Notes: generated from the sequence alone by a model not told the origin. DNA of 64,000 nt from Neisseria sp. 83E34 (GCF_001308015.1 NZ_LGYH01000001.1:62001-126000), one strand, 5' to 3'. Positions 16,885 to 26,094 are shown, counted from the stretch's first letter. Translations and numbers: made by a program.

Positions 16885-17072
16885 GGTGTGGGGATCCCCG
16901 CTGGTGCCGTTTTTAGGCTCAATCCGCTTGAACCTTGTCAGATAAGGTGGTCTCCTCGGACAGCTTCGGGTGCATTCCAATAGAAAGAACGCTCGCGCCC
17001 ACTGTAAACTCCCAGAAACCTTAAGCGAACTTATTGGTTCAAAGGAATGTATGCCTTAGCGAACACCGCAGG
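16875..17072 (-). ncRNA. ssrS: 6S RNA
   Basis: 6S RNA binds RNA polymerase holoenzyme and dampens housekeeping transcription in stationary phase. The closing stem is visible on the minus strand: GCGGTGTTCG at the 5' end pairs with CAAACACCGC at the 3' end. The two long arms enclose a central bubble around AGTTTACAGTGGGCGCGAG and CCACCTTATCTGACAAGG. Position supports the call: ssrS directly follows zapA on the same strand in many proteobacteria. The length, about 195 nt, fits. The exact ends are estimated from the stem. Confidence 0.85.
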
Positions 17073-17090
17073 GAAGAAGAGGTTTGCTGT

Positions 17091-17402
17091 TTATTCTTGC
17101 GTATTGGGCAGCTTGGCCAATGCGCGTTCGGAAACTTGTAGCATGTCATTTATTTTACGCTCAAATTCGCCGATTGCCAAACCATTCTGCATCGACATTT
17201 TTAATAGATCGTGTACAACATTTAATGCGGCCATGATAAGAATTTTATCACTCTCTACGATTTTGCCGCTTTCTTTAACAGTTTTGATTTTTTGGTTTAA
17301 TAAATCAATGGCTTGCATTAATGTTTCTTTTTCTTCTGCCGGCGCGCCGATTTTAAACTGGCGGGACATGATGTCAACGTCAACTTGAACAATTTCACTC
17401 AT
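17091..17402 (-). CDS. zapA: Cell division protein ZapA
   Basis: 103 aa. ZapA cross-links FtsZ filaments at the division ring. It begins VQVDVDIMSRQFKIGAPAEEKETLMQAIDLLNQKI, the globular FtsZ-binding head, and continues as a helix (NVVHDLLKM, then FERKINDMLQVSERAL) that forms the coiled-coil dimer. It sits between a small coiled-coil gene and 6S RNA, a widespread arrangement. Confidence 0.93.
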   Translation of the reverse strand: MSEIVQVDVDIMSRQFKIGAPAEEKETLMQAIDLLNQKIKTVKESGKIVESDKILIMAALNVVHDLLKMSMQNGLAIGEFERKINDMLQVSERALAKLPNTQE

Positions 17403-17416
17403 TTGCGCATTTCCTT

Positions 17417-17734
17417 TCAGGATTCTACCGGCAGGCGCGCTAAGATGGCGCGGATTTGGTCGGCATTTTGAACTAATAAGTCACGGTATTGCTGATTTTC
17501 AAAGATTAGGCTGTCGATTTTGCTTTGTAAATCTTCTTTCAATTTGTTGACTTGTACCAATAATGCCTCACTCAGTTCATCAATCGCTGCTTCGTGTTGT
17601 TGATCCGACTTAATTTGTTCGTCTTTTAAACGTTGAACTTCTTCTGTGAGCCGCTTGTTTTCTCCAACAAGCGTTTCGAATTTTTGGGCCAGCTGGTAAA
17701 CGTTGACCTCTAGTTTATCTAAGGGTTGTTCCAT
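17417..17734 (-). CDS. ZapB-like coiled-coil protein preceding zapA
   Basis: 105 aa, nearly all predicted coiled coil (LEVNVYQLAQKFETLVGENKRL, then LKDEQIKSDQQHEAAIDELSE, then DSLIFENQQYRDLLVQNADQIR). It resembles the small TIGR02449/ZapB-like proteins encoded just before zapA in betaproteobacteria. It is probably a division-ring partner of ZapA, but the assignment rests on position and coiled-coil form. It is 14 bp from zapA, so the two are probably one operon. Confidence 0.75.
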   Translation of the reverse strand: MEQPLDKLEVNVYQLAQKFETLVGENKRLTEEVQRLKDEQIKSDQQHEAAIDELSEALLVQVNKLKEDLQSKIDSLIFENQQYRDLLVQNADQIRAILARLPVES

Positions 17735-17793
17735 AGTGCATGCTACCGTTTGATTTTTGTGAAAGGATAGTGTGGAGTGTTATGCATGTCAAT

Positions 17794-17829
17794 AATGCCT
17801 GTCTGAAAGCTTGTTTTCAGACAGGCATC
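17794..17829. terminator. DUS inverted pair between zapB-like gene and gpsA
   Basis: ATGCCTGTCTGAAA and its complement form a stem with a short loop. It lies just past the gpsA stop codon on the minus strand. Confidence 0.75.
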
Positions 17830-17852
17830 AGGTTTTGTCTTTGCAAAAAACG

Positions 17853-18842
17853 TTATTCGGATTTGGCTTCACGCAACATCAGACGGGCGGCCACTTCTTG
17901 CACCGGAAGTTCTTTGCGGACTAATTGGTAAAGTGTTTGGGTTATCGGCATATCGATTTGGTATTTGCAAGCGGTTTCAAATACTTCGTCAATGGTGGGT
18001 ACGCCTTCTGCTACATGGCCGATTTCGGTTAATACTTCATGCAGTTCTTTACCTTCGGCTAAACCCAAGCCGACTTTGCGATTGCGCGAAAGCGCGCCGG
18101 TACAGGTTAGGATTAAATCCCCCATACCTGCTAAACCCATCATAGTTTTTTGTTGTGCGCCCATTGCAACGGCCAAGCGGGTAATTTCGGCCAAGCCGCG
18201 GGTAACCAGTGCGGCTCGGGCGTTCAGGCCGTATTGCAGGCCGTCTGACAAGCCTGTGGCTATGGCCATTATATTTTTTACGGCACCGCCGACGGCAACG
18301 CCTATTACATCGGTGTTGGCGTATAGTCGCATGACATTAGTGTTTAATTTGGAAACTAAATCGTTAATCCATGCTTCATTTTCAGAAGCTAAAACTACTG
18401 CGCAGGGTAATTGTTTAGCCAGCTCTTGTGCAAAGCTCGGGCCTGATAAAACACCGATGTGCTGATTGTCGGGCAATACTTGTTGTACGACTTGGAAGGT
18501 TAGCAAACCGGTGTCAAGCTCAAAGCCTTTGCAGGCTGTGATGATGGGGAGGTGTCCTGCGTTGTGTTGTTTTAAAAGTTCGGCACTGTCACGCAAGCCG
18601 GCAACGGAGGTGGTGATGAGGACGAGCTCGCTATCTTGCAGGGCTTCGCTTAAGTCGGTATGTGAGGAAAGATTTTCGGGGAGGGTGAAACCGGGCAGAT
18701 AACGTTTGTTTTCTCTATCTTGCTGCATAGCTTCTTGATGGACGCTGTTGCGCGACCACATGGAGACTTGGTTATTATGCAGTGCAAAATGGATGGCTAG
18801 TGCTGTGCCCCATGCTCCGGCACCAATGATGGTAATTTTCAT
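17853..18842 (-). CDS. gpsA: Glycerol-3-phosphate dehydrogenase [NAD(P)+]
   Basis: Reduces dihydroxyacetone phosphate to sn-glycerol-3-phosphate for phospholipid synthesis. The Rossmann motif ITIIGAGAWGTALAIH opens the protein. The catalytic lysine lies in GGAVKNIMAIATGLSDGL, and MMGLAGMGDLILTCTGALSRNR is the C-terminal signature. It is 329 aa, a usual length. Confidence 0.96.
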   Translation of the reverse strand: MKITIIGAGAWGTALAIHFALHNNQVSMWSRNSVHQEAMQQDRENKRYLPGFTLPENLSSHTDLSEALQDSELVLITTSVAGLRDSAELLKQHNAGHLPIITACKGFELDTGLLTFQVVQQVLPDNQHIGVLSGPSFAQELAKQLPCAVVLASENEAWINDLVSKLNTNVMRLYANTDVIGVAVGGAVKNIMAIATGLSDGLQYGLNARAALVTRGLAEITRLAVAMGAQQKTMMGLAGMGDLILTCTGALSRNRKVGLGLAEGKELHEVLTEIGHVAEGVPTIDEVFETACKYQIDMPITQTLYQLVRKELPVQEVAARLMLREAKSE

Positions 18843-18925
18843 CGTTTTTCTCTTTGGTAGAAATTGTTTGAACTTTAAAACATGCTTGAAGATGCTGCAA
18901 GGGTAAAGTGTTTCAAAAAGGGATC

Positions 18926-18942
18926 ACTTTTCAGACAGGCAT
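18926..18942 (-). repeat. Single DUS upstream of gpsA
   Basis: TTTTCAGACAGGCATT, a lone copy in the gap between fabF and gpsA, with no inverted partner. Confidence 0.8.
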
Positions 18943-19026
18943 TTCAGTTGATGGTACATTAAAGTTTAAGGCCGCACTGAGTTTCGGGAAAGACTGGTGC
19001 GGCCGTGTAGTGTATTGCTTTAAGTT

Positions 19027-20274
19027 TTAACCTTCGAATTTTTTGAATACGAGAGTGCCGTTGGTGCCGCCGAATCCGAAAGAGTTGGAAATGGCTGCGC
19101 GAATCGGCATCTCGCGGGCTTGGTTGGCGCAATAATCTAGATCGCAACCCGCTTCAAAGTCTTGGTCGAAGAGGTTTATGGTGGGCGGAGAAACTTGGTT
19201 GTTGACTGCCAGTACGCTGTATACCGCTTCTACACCGCCTGCTGCGCCGAGTAAGTGGCCGGTCATGGATTTGGTAGAGTTGACCACCAAATTTTTGGCA
19301 TGGTCGCCAAATGCCAGTTTCAGGGCGTTGGTTTCGTTGGCATCGCCCAATGGCGTGGAAGTGCCGTGTGCATTAACGTAATCAATGTCGTTTGGATTTA
19401 AACCGGCATCAGCTAAGGCGCGGGTTACGGCAAGCGCAGGACCTTCTGCATTGGGTGCGGTAATGTGGTGTGCATCGGAACTCATGCCGAAACCGGCCAG
19501 TTCTGCGTAGATTTTGGCGCCGCGTTTTTTTGCGTGTTCCAATTCTTCCAGAACCAGAATGCCGGCACCTTCACCCATCACAAAACCGTCACGGCCTTTG
19601 TCCCAAGGGCGTGATGCGGTTTTGGGGTCATCATTGCGGGTAGAGAGGGCTTTCATCGCGGCAAAGCCGCCCATGCCGAGCATGCAGATTGCACCTTCGG
19701 CACCGCCGGCAATCATTACATCTGCATCACCGTATTGAATGATACGCGCGGAGTCGCCGATTGCGTGTGCGCCGGTGGTACACGCGGAAACCATACCGTA
19801 ACTTGGCCCATGGTAGCCGGTAAGGATGGTAACGTGGCCGGCAATCATGTTGATTAGTGAACCGGGGATAAAGAATGGATTGATTTTACGCGGGCCGTCG
19901 GCTGCAACAATTTTGCCGGTGGCTTCGATGCTGGGTAAACCGCCGATACCCGCACCAACGTTAACGCCCACGCGTTCTTTGTTCAGATTGGGTGTGTTGT
20001 TCAGGCCGGCGTCTGCAATGGCTTGTAAAGAGGCGGCTATGCCGTAGTGAATAAATGCATCCATGCGGCGGGCTTCTTTGGCGCTGATGTATTGGCTGAT
20101 GTCAAAGTTTTTTACTTCGCCTGCAATTTGGCTGCTTAACTCTGATACGTCAAAGCGTGTGATGACATCAATACCGCTTTGACCTGCCAAAAGGTTTTTC
20201 CATGCTGTTTCTACATCGTTACCGATAGGTGATACTTGCCCTAGGCCTGTGATGACCACTCTTCTCTGGCTCAT
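19027..20274 (-). CDS. fabF: 3-oxoacyl-[ACP] synthase II
   Basis: A condensing enzyme of fatty acid elongation. The active Cys is in VSACTTGAHAIG, and the two catalytic His residues are in DYVNAHGTSTPLGD and TKSMTGHLLGAAGG, the latter with the conserved Lys. The start at 20274 (MSQRRVVITGLGQVSPIG) gives 415 aa, the family length. A Shine-Dalgarno (GGGAAGA) lies correctly before it. An upstream in-frame ATG at 20334 falls in the acpP-fabF terminator region and was rejected. It lies downstream of acpP, as is common. Confidence 0.96.
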   Translation of the reverse strand: MSQRRVVITGLGQVSPIGNDVETAWKNLLAGQSGIDVITRFDVSELSSQIAGEVKNFDISQYISAKEARRMDAFIHYGIAASLQAIADAGLNNTPNLNKERVGVNVGAGIGGLPSIEATGKIVAADGPRKINPFFIPGSLINMIAGHVTILTGYHGPSYGMVSACTTGAHAIGDSARIIQYGDADVMIAGGAEGAICMLGMGGFAAMKALSTRNDDPKTASRPWDKGRDGFVMGEGAGILVLEELEHAKKRGAKIYAELAGFGMSSDAHHITAPNAEGPALAVTRALADAGLNPNDIDYVNAHGTSTPLGDANETNALKLAFGDHAKNLVVNSTKSMTGHLLGAAGGVEAVYSVLAVNNQVSPPTINLFDQDFEAGCDLDYCANQAREMPIRAAISNSFGFGGTNGTLVFKKFEG

Positions 20275-20332
20275 AAATCTTCCCGTTTCTCTAAGTTGTC
20301 CCGAGTGTTTGGATGGGGTGTCTTGAAAGGTC

Positions 20333-20374
20333 AAAAGCCCCTTTGTGCAGACAGGCCGCGCAACAGGGGCTTTT
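20333..20374 (-). terminator. Hairpin between acpP and fabF
   Basis: AAAAGCCCC and GGGGCTTTT form the outer stem around a GC-rich inner part. It probably separates high-level acpP expression from fabF. Confidence 0.75.
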
Positions 20375-20444
20375 GGGGAAAGCTGCCAAGTTCAGGTATT
20401 TTGGGGTGAGACTGGAGGCTTTCCGGAATATTTCAACTACGCGA

Positions 20445-20681
20445 TTAGCCGTTGTGGGCGTTAATGTAATCAATCGCCAGTTGCACGGTAGTGATTTTTT
20501 CTGCTTCCTCATCAGGAATTTCGCAGCCGAAAGCTTCTTCCAAAGCCATAACCAGCTCTACAGTGTCTAAAGAATCTGCGCCCAAGTCGTCTTGGAATGA
20601 AGATTCGTTTTTCACTTCGTCTTCGCTTACGCCCAGTTGTTCAGCAACAATTTTTTTAACTTGTTGTTCGATGTTTGACAT
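20445..20681 (-). CDS. acpP: Acyl carrier protein
   Basis: 78 aa, acidic. The phosphopantetheine attachment Ser is in [20 protein letters not shown]. It carries growing acyl chains for fatty acid and lipid A synthesis. It is first in the acpP-fabF pair, with a terminator hairpin between the two. Confidence 0.98.
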   Translation of the reverse strand: MSNIEQQVKKIVAEQLGVSEDEVKNESSFQDDLGADSLDTVELVMALEEAFGCEIPDEEAEKITTVQLAIDYINAHNG

Positions 20682-20950
20682 GTTTGTTTATCCTTAATTT
20701 GCCTTGTGGCGGGTTGATTGAAAACTTTAAAATAACCGGTATTTTTGCGTTTTACCGAATCGGGCCGGAGTTTTCTGTCGGAATTCAGGGTAATGTGGCC
20801 CTAATAGGATTAGGCGGCATACTAGCATAGGGTCATTTTGACTGACAAGGATATTTTTGAATCCTTACATTCACGCATCGGGGCCTGTATGTTTTGTTGC
20901 TATATTAAGGTAATTAAAGGGGTTGGGATTGGTCGGTGAGATTGTTAAAG

Positions 20951-20983
20951 ATGCCTGTCTGAAAGGTTTTTTCAGACAGGCAT
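20951..20983. repeat. DUS inverted pair
   Basis: ATGCCTGTCTGAAA and its complement around a short loop, between tal and acpP. It can fold as a hairpin. Confidence 0.8.
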
Positions 20984-21080
20984 TTGTGATGGTGCTTCGA
21001 ATAAATTAATCAGCGGGTTATGTGAGACTGTTATTTTTTCAGTTGATAAGCGGTGTTTTAAAATTGATGGATGTTATAAA

Positions 21081-21117
21081 GAAAAGCAAGCTTTGGGTTT
21101 TATCTAAAGCTTGCTTT
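21081..21117 (-). terminator. Terminator of tal
   Basis: AAAGCAAGCTTT and its complement AAAGCTTGCTTT form a stem with flanking A-runs and T-runs, about 20 bp past the tal stop codon. Confidence 0.85.
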
Positions 21118-21136
21118 TGGTTTTGATATGAATAAT

Positions 21137-22192
21137 TTATGCGAGGGGGTTTAGAAGTTTTTCAAATGCATCTTCGAATTGCTTTAAACCGTCTTCCTGC
21201 AGGCGTGTTGCCAGTGCTTCGAGGTCGATGCCTAATTGTGCCACTTCTGCCAACTGCTGTTTGGCCTGTTCGGTATTGTCGGTTAGAGTGGCTTTGGCGG
21301 TGCCGTGGTCGATAAAGGCTTTGAGAGTGGCATCTGGCACGGTGTTAACGGTTTGTGTGCCAATCAGGCTGTCTACATATAAGGTGTCGGGGTAGGCTGG
21401 ATTTTTTACTCCGGTGGATGCCCAAAGCAACTCTACGCGGTTGGCGCCTCGCTGTTGCAGCTTGGTAAATTCCGGATTGCTGAAATAGGCCTCCCAATCC
21501 TGATAGGCAGCTTTTGCTAGAGCAATGGCGACTTTGCCTTGCAGGTGTTCGGGTAAGGTAGGATCAAGTGCGCTGTCTATACGGGAGAGGAAAAAGCTGG
21601 CAACGACATGAATCCGGTCAACTGGTAATCCTGCTGCTAAGCGTTGTTCAATGCCTTTGGTGTAAGCGGAGTAGGCTTTGAGCGTTTGGGCGCGTGAGAA
21701 TAGCAGGGTGAGGTTGATGCTGATGCCTGCGGTCACAAGTTCGGTTAATGCTGCCAAACCGGCATCGGTAGCGGGCACTTTAATCATGACATTGTCGCGT
21801 GCAATGGCTGCGTGTAATCGTTTGGCTTCGGCAATAGTGCCCGCGGCGTCATGAGATAAGTCGGGTGCAACTTCCAAGCTGACAAATCCGGTTTTACCGT
21901 CTGTGGAACGGTATTCAGACAGGCATACATCGCAGGCGGCTTGCACATCCGCGATGGCCATAGTTTCATAACGCGCTTTCGGGCTGAGGTTTTGTGTTTT
22001 TAGTTTGTTGATGTCTTCTGCATAAAGCGGGTCGCCGGAAAAGGCTTTTTGGAAAATGGCAGGATTGGAGGTTACGCCGCATACACCTTGTTGCAGCATT
22101 TGTGCCAATTCTCCGCTCTGGATTAATGAACGGGAGAGATTGTCGAGCCAAATTTGTTGGCCTAATGCTTTAACGTCCGATAAAATAGTCAT
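21137..22192 (-). CDS. tal: Transaldolase
   Basis: Moves a three-carbon unit between sugar phosphates in the non-oxidative pentose phosphate pathway. The Schiff-base lysine is in [26 protein letters not shown] near the N-terminus and [13 protein letters not shown] are family motifs. At 351 aa it belongs to the longer transaldolase subfamily. A DUS lies inside the gene near 21914. It is divergent from kdsD. Confidence 0.94.
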   Translation of the reverse strand: MTILSDVKALGQQIWLDNLSRSLIQSGELAQMLQQGVCGVTSNPAIFQKAFSGDPLYAEDINKLKTQNLSPKARYETMAIADVQAACDVCLSEYRSTDGKTGFVSLEVAPDLSHDAAGTIAEAKRLHAAIARDNVMIKVPATDAGLAALTELVTAGISINLTLLFSRAQTLKAYSAYTKGIEQRLAAGLPVDRIHVVASFFLSRIDSALDPTLPEHLQGKVAIALAKAAYQDWEAYFSNPEFTKLQQRGANRVELLWASTGVKNPAYPDTLYVDSLIGTQTVNTVPDATLKAFIDHGTAKATLTDNTEQAKQQLAEVAQLGIDLEALATRLQEDGLKQFEDAFEKLLNPLA

Positions 22193-22352
22193 TTTGTATG
22201 TTTCCTTAATAATAGGCCTTTAGGGATGGTTAACAGTTTAGTTTCTACAGGCTATAAAAAATCCTAACTCGAAAAAGTGAATTTGGATAGCACTATATGA
22301 TTAAAGGGCATTATGGAAAATAATTTTTAATTATGGAAAATGGTCAAACATT

Positions 22353-23330
22353 ATGAATAGTAATCAAGAAAATTATATTGAATGGGCGCGTGAAGTATTG
22401 CGGATTGAAGCGGAGAGTTTGAAAGAAATTGCTGCTTCATTAGACGAACACTTTGTTGCAGCAGTAACGACCGTATTGAATTGTACGGGCAGGGTGGTGG
22501 TATCAGGTGTGGGCAAATCCGGCCATATCTGCCGCAAAATTGCTGCAACTTTAGCCTCTACCGGCACCCCGGCTTTTTTTGTGCATCCTGCCGAAGCGGC
22601 GCATGGCGATTTGGGCATGATTGTTGACGGTGATGTGGTAATTGCGGTTTCGAATTCGGGTGAGAGTGATGAAATCGTTACTTTGCTGCCTGCGCTCAAA
22701 CGTAAAAAAATCAGCCTGATTTGTATCACTGCCAATCCGAAATCGACTTTGGCGAGAAATGCAGACGTACATATCACGGCGACTGTATCGAAAGAAGCCT
22801 GTCCGCTCGGTTTGGCACCTACTTCCAGCAGTACGGCGGCTTTGGCTTTGGGCGATGCTCTGGCGGTGGCGCTGCTTCGTGCCCGCGCGTTTACGCCTGA
22901 TGATTTTGCTTTGAGCCATCCGGCCGGTAGCTTGGGCAAACGTTTGTTGCTGCGTGTGGCGGATATCATGCGTACCGGTGAGCGTTTGCCGGTTGCGAAA
23001 ACAGATACCTTATTGCGCGAAGGTATTTTGATTATGAGCGCAAAAGGCTTGGGCATGGTTGGCATTGTGGATGATGAGGGTAAAGCATTGGGCATTTTTA
23101 CCGACGGTGACTTACGGCGTGTGTTTGAAAAGCATGAAAAGGTCAACAATCTGACTTTGGGTAGTGTGATGCACACCAATCCGAAAACTATTTCGGCGGA
23201 GAAGTTGGCGACTGAAGCAATTAAAAGCATGCAGGAATTAAAAATCAGCAGCCTTTTGGTAGCAGATGAGGCGGGCAGGCTGGAAGGTGTGGTTACCATG
23301 CATGATTTATTGTTGGCACGCATTGCTTAA
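22353..23330 (+). CDS. kdsD: Arabinose-5-phosphate isomerase
   Basis: Makes D-arabinose 5-phosphate, the first step towards Kdo, the inner sugar of LPS. An N-terminal SIS domain (VVVSGVGKSGHICRKIAATLASTGTPAFFVHPAEAAHGDLG) is followed by two CBS domains (about residues 205-325). The motif AVSNSGESDEI binds the substrate. It is 325 aa. It heads the kdsD-kdsC-lptC-lptA-lptB cluster, but a Correia-like element separates it from kdsC. Confidence 0.95.
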   Translation: MNSNQENYIEWAREVLRIEAESLKEIAASLDEHFVAAVTTVLNCTGRVVVSGVGKSGHICRKIAATLASTGTPAFFVHPAEAAHGDLGMIVDGDVVIAVSNSGESDEIVTLLPALKRKKISLICITANPKSTLARNADVHITATVSKEACPLGLAPTSSSTAALALGDALAVALLRARAFTPDDFALSHPAGSLGKRLLLRVADIMRTGERLPVAKTDTLLREGILIMSAKGLGMVGIVDDEGKALGIFTDGDLRRVFEKHEKVNNLTLGSVMHTNPKTISAEKLATEAIKSMQELKISSLLVADEAGRLEGVVTMHDLLLARIA

Positions 23331-23340
23331 TGAATTTCGC

Positions 23341-23447
23341 TATAGTCGATCAACACATTTTTGATACAAGGCAACAGGCCGCAGGCAGTACAGGTAGTAC
23401 GGCAAGGTGTGGTAACGACGTAGCAAAAGTTAAGTTGGTTGGCTATA
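23341..23447. repeat. Correia-like element, short form, with recognisable terminal repeats
   Basis: The left end TATAGTCGATCAACACATTT and the right end, reverse-complemented, TATAGCCAACCAACTTAACT agree at most of the first 14 positions. The interior reads GGCAACAGGCCGCAGGCAGT then ACAGGTAGTACGGCAAGG, which parallels the classic Correia interior (from memory, GGCGACGAAGCCGCAGACAG and TACGG). The length, 107 bp, equals the short Correia form. It runs into a DUS. Confidence 0.7.
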
Positions 23448-23478
23448 TGCCTGTCTGAATAAAGAAAGAATATCAAAC

Positions 23479-24015
23479 ATGACAACTTTATCCCCTGAAA
23501 TCCAAGAGCGTGCCGCCAAGATTAAATTATTGATTATGGACGTTGACGGTGTGTTGACCGACGGGCGTATTTTTATCCGTGATAACGGTGAGGAAATCAA
23601 ATCGTTCCACACCTTGGATGGGCACGGCCTGAAAATGTTGCAGCAAAGCGGTGTGCAAACGGCGATTATTACCGGTCGTGATGCCCCTTCTGTTGGGGTG
23701 CGTGTAAAGCAGATCGGTATCCAACACTATTACAAAGGTATCCACGATAAAAAAGCAGCTTATAATGAACTGCGGTTGGCAGCAGGCGTCGAAGAGCAAG
23801 AGTGTGCGTTTATCGGCGATGATGTGGTGGATTTGCCGGTCATGGTTCGCTGCGGCCTGCCCGTGGCAGTGCCTGAAGCGCATGATTTTGTATTGCAGCA
23901 TGTTGCTTATGTTACCCGCCGTCCGGCAGGAAAAGGCGCTGTGCGTGAATTGTGTGATCTGATTATGCAGGCTCAGGGTAATCTGCAATCGGCATTGGAA
24001 GAATATATCAAATGA
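23479..24015 (+). CDS. kdsC: 3-deoxy-D-manno-octulosonate 8-phosphate phosphatase
   Basis: A HAD phosphatase that releases Kdo from Kdo-8-phosphate. Motif I is LLIMDVDGVLTDG. GDDVVDLPVM is motif IV, and TAIITGRDAPSV carries motif II. It is 178 aa and has no cap domain, typical of KdsC tetramers. Its stop overlaps the lptC start by 4 bp, so the two are translationally coupled. Confidence 0.96.
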   Translation: MTTLSPEIQERAAKIKLLIMDVDGVLTDGRIFIRDNGEEIKSFHTLDGHGLKMLQQSGVQTAIITGRDAPSVGVRVKQIGIQHYYKGIHDKKAAYNELRLAAGVEEQECAFIGDDVVDLPVMVRCGLPVAVPEAHDFVLQHVAYVTRRPAGKGAVRELCDLIMQAQGNLQSALEEYIK

Positions 24016-24593
24016 TTATTAAGTTTCGTTCGGGTTGGCTGTTTCCTTTGGTGCTGGCAGTCGTATTGGGCGGCCTCAGTGCATGGCTTGGCAGGATTAG
24101 TGAAGTGCAGGTGGAAGAAACCAAGCTAAACCCCAACGAGCCGAAATATGAGATGCAGGGCCTTTCAGGGAAACGCTTTGACGAGTCGGGCTTTATCAAA
24201 GAAAACCTCAGTGCTGTAAAGGCATGGCAGCTGCCGGACACAGACGAAGTGATGTTTGCAGAACCGGATTTGTCAATGTTTAATCAAGGCCGGCAGATTT
24301 ACCATGTAACTAGTAAAGACGCCCGCTATGATACTGAAAAGCGGCAGGTTTATTTTGAGAATGATGTGGTGTTGACCAAAGCGGCAGAGGCTGGCAAACC
24401 TGCAGGCATGCTGAAAACCAGCCGCATTATTATCGACACTCAAACCGAAAATGCCCGCACCGATGCCAAGGTAGAATACCATTACGGTCAATCTCACGGC
24501 ACGGCAAACGGTCTGACTTACGACAATGAAAAGGGTATATTGAATTTGCCCTCACGAGTGAAAGCCATTATTTATGATCCAAAAAATCCTTAA
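24012..24593 (+). CDS. lptC: LPS export ABC transporter periplasmic protein LptC
   Basis: A bitopic inner-membrane protein that passes LPS from LptBFG to LptA. There is one N-terminal membrane helix (about residues 8-26, WLFPLVLAVVLGGLSAWLG), followed by a beta-jellyroll domain (YEMQGLSGKRFDESGFIKENLSA, then QIYHVTSKDARYDTEKRQVYFE). It is 193 aa. It overlaps kdsC by 4 bp and lptA by 20 bp. Confidence 0.93.
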   Translation: MIIKFRSGWLFPLVLAVVLGGLSAWLGRISEVQVEETKLNPNEPKYEMQGLSGKRFDESGFIKENLSAVKAWQLPDTDEVMFAEPDLSMFNQGRQIYHVTSKDARYDTEKRQVYFENDVVLTKAAEAGKPAGMLKTSRIIIDTQTENARTDAKVEYHYGQSHGTANGLTYDNEKGILNLPSRVKAIIYDPKNP

Positions 24594-25080
24594 AACCGCG
24601 GCCATTTCGGTTGTTTTGGTGGTAGCACCTGCCTATGCTTTGGAAAGTGACCGCAACAAGCCGATTGAAATTGAGGCTGACCAAGGCACGCTTGATCAGA
24701 AAAATCAAACAACCACATTTAGTGGAAATGTGATTATCAAACAAGGCACATTGTATATCCGTTCAGGCAGTGTTACCGTGTCGAAAGATGCAAGCGGCAA
24801 TCAATTTATGAAAGCCAGCGGTAACCCCGTTAAATTCGGCCAACAGCTTGATAAAGGCGGCAAGGTCGACGGGCAGGCCAATAATGTGGAATATGCATCA
24901 GATACCGGTGTTGTGCGGCTTGTCGGTAATGCCAAAGTTACCAGAGGGGGCGACAGAGCTGAAGGGGAGAGCATTGTTTATAACACGCGCACTGAGGTTT
25001 ATACTGTCAGCGGCAGTAAAGCTGTTTCAGGCAAAACCGGCAAGCGCGTTACCGTTGTGATACAGCCTACTCAAAAATAA
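24574..25080 (+). CDS. lptA: LPS transport periplasmic protein LptA
   Basis: Forms the periplasmic bridge that carries LPS. A signal peptide (residues 1-22, cut after AYA in VVAPAYALES) precedes the OstA domain (IEIEADQGTLDQKNQTTTFSGNV). It is 168 aa. The start lies inside lptC, as in related Neisseria. A cluster of three DUS copies separates it from lptB. Confidence 0.94.
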   Translation: MIQKILKTAAISVVLVVAPAYALESDRNKPIEIEADQGTLDQKNQTTTFSGNVIIKQGTLYIRSGSVTVSKDASGNQFMKASGNPVKFGQQLDKGGKVDGQANNVEYASDTGVVRLVGNAKVTRGGDRAEGESIVYNTRTEVYTVSGSKAVSGKTGKRVTVVIQPTQK

Positions 25081-25083
25081 ACA

Positions 25084-25154
25084 GATGCCTGTCTGAAAAT
25101 ACCGAGAACCAGACATTTTTCAGACAGGCATCATGATATGCCTGTCTGAAACAA
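25084..25154. repeat. Cluster of three DUS copies
   Basis: Two copies in one orientation flank a third in the other, all within about 70 bp between lptA and lptB. Alternative hairpins are possible, which might tune read-through to lptB. Confidence 0.75.
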
Positions 25155-25189
25155 TCATTTGAAAGATATAAGCCTAAACACGAGATTTT

Positions 25190-25924
25190 ATGGAACAAGC
25201 ACACAGCAGCCTGGTGGTTAAAAGCCTGCAGAAAACGTTTAAAAAGCGCCAAGTCGTCAAAGATTTTTCGCTGGATATCAACAGCGGTGAAGTAGTCGGC
25301 CTGCTTGGCCCCAACGGCGCCGGCAAAACAACCAGCTTCTACATGATTGTCGGTTTGATTGCTGCAGATACAGGCAGCATCGTGCTGGACGGTCAAGAAT
25401 TGCGCCACATGCCGATATACGAGCGCGCCCGTTTAGGTTTAGGCTATTTGCCGCAGGAAGCATCCATTTTCCGCAAAATGACCGTGGAGCAGAATATCCG
25501 CGCCATTTTGGAAATTAACATCAAAGACAAAACCGAAATCAACCGGCGTTTGGATCAGATTTTGGCGGATCTGAACATCGAGCGGCTTCGTGAAAGCCCG
25601 GCACCTTCTTTATCGGGCGGTGAGCGTCGGCGTGTCGAAATTGCCCGTGTGTTGGCGATGCAACCGCGCTTTATCCTGCTGGATGAACCGTTTGCAGGTG
25701 TTGATCCGCTGGCTGTTATCGATATTCAAAAAATTATTGGCTTTTTGAAAGCACGCGGAATCGGGGTCTTGATTACCGACCACAACGTGCGTGAAACCCT
25801 GCGTATATGTGACAGGGGGTTCATTATCAGTGAAGGCAAAGTGCTGGCCACAGGGACACCGGAAGAGTTGGTTAATAATGAACAAGTCAGGGAAGTTTAC
25901 TTAGGCGAAAACTTTGATTATTGA
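25190..25924 (+). CDS. lptB: LPS export ABC transporter ATP-binding protein LptB
   Basis: The ATPase of the LptBFGC complex. Walker A is GPNGAGKTT, the ABC signature is LSGGERRR, Walker B is RFILLDEPFAGVDP and the switch His is in LITDHNVRETL. It is 244 aa, the standard length. It is followed by rpoN, the arrangement found in most proteobacteria. Confidence 0.97.
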   Translation: MEQAHSSLVVKSLQKTFKKRQVVKDFSLDINSGEVVGLLGPNGAGKTTSFYMIVGLIAADTGSIVLDGQELRHMPIYERARLGLGYLPQEASIFRKMTVEQNIRAILEINIKDKTEINRRLDQILADLNIERLRESPAPSLSGGERRRVEIARVLAMQPRFILLDEPFAGVDPLAVIDIQKIIGFLKARGIGVLITDHNVRETLRICDRGFIISEGKVLATGTPEELVNNEQVREVYLGENFDY

Positions 25925-26094
25925 TATTAAACAAGAATAAAATCATAAGGGTAAATATAATCAAATTGTTGAAATATAATGGTGCCGCATGATGTGGTAT
26001 TTGCGGTCAGACATCCTATCGGTTACTGTTTCAATGATTTAACAATACATTCAAACCACAACAAAAATATTTCCAAAACAACGGAAACCACATT

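Larger units (their letters stand above)
20682..21136. other. Long intergenic region between tal and acpP
   Basis: It holds the acpP promoter region (not precisely placed), a DUS inverted pair at 20951-20983 and the tal terminator at 21081-21117. The rest shows no gene or clear structure. Confidence 0.5.

Noticed and set aside
16645-16980. 111-codon minus-strand frame near rplM
   Set aside because: Overlaps the 6S RNA gene and terminator; no family features.
20682-20940. Search for a riboswitch or attenuator before acpP
   Set aside because: No known aptamer pattern or terminator pair was found.
22373-23323. Long open frame (316 codons) antisense to kdsD
   Set aside because: It mirrors kdsD, is rich in Ser/Thr/Lys without motifs and has no ribosome site; kdsD is certain.
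25084-25154. Regularly spaced short repeats considered as a CRISPR array
   Set aside because: The repeated units are DUS copies in both orientations without spacers of constant length, and no cas genes are present.
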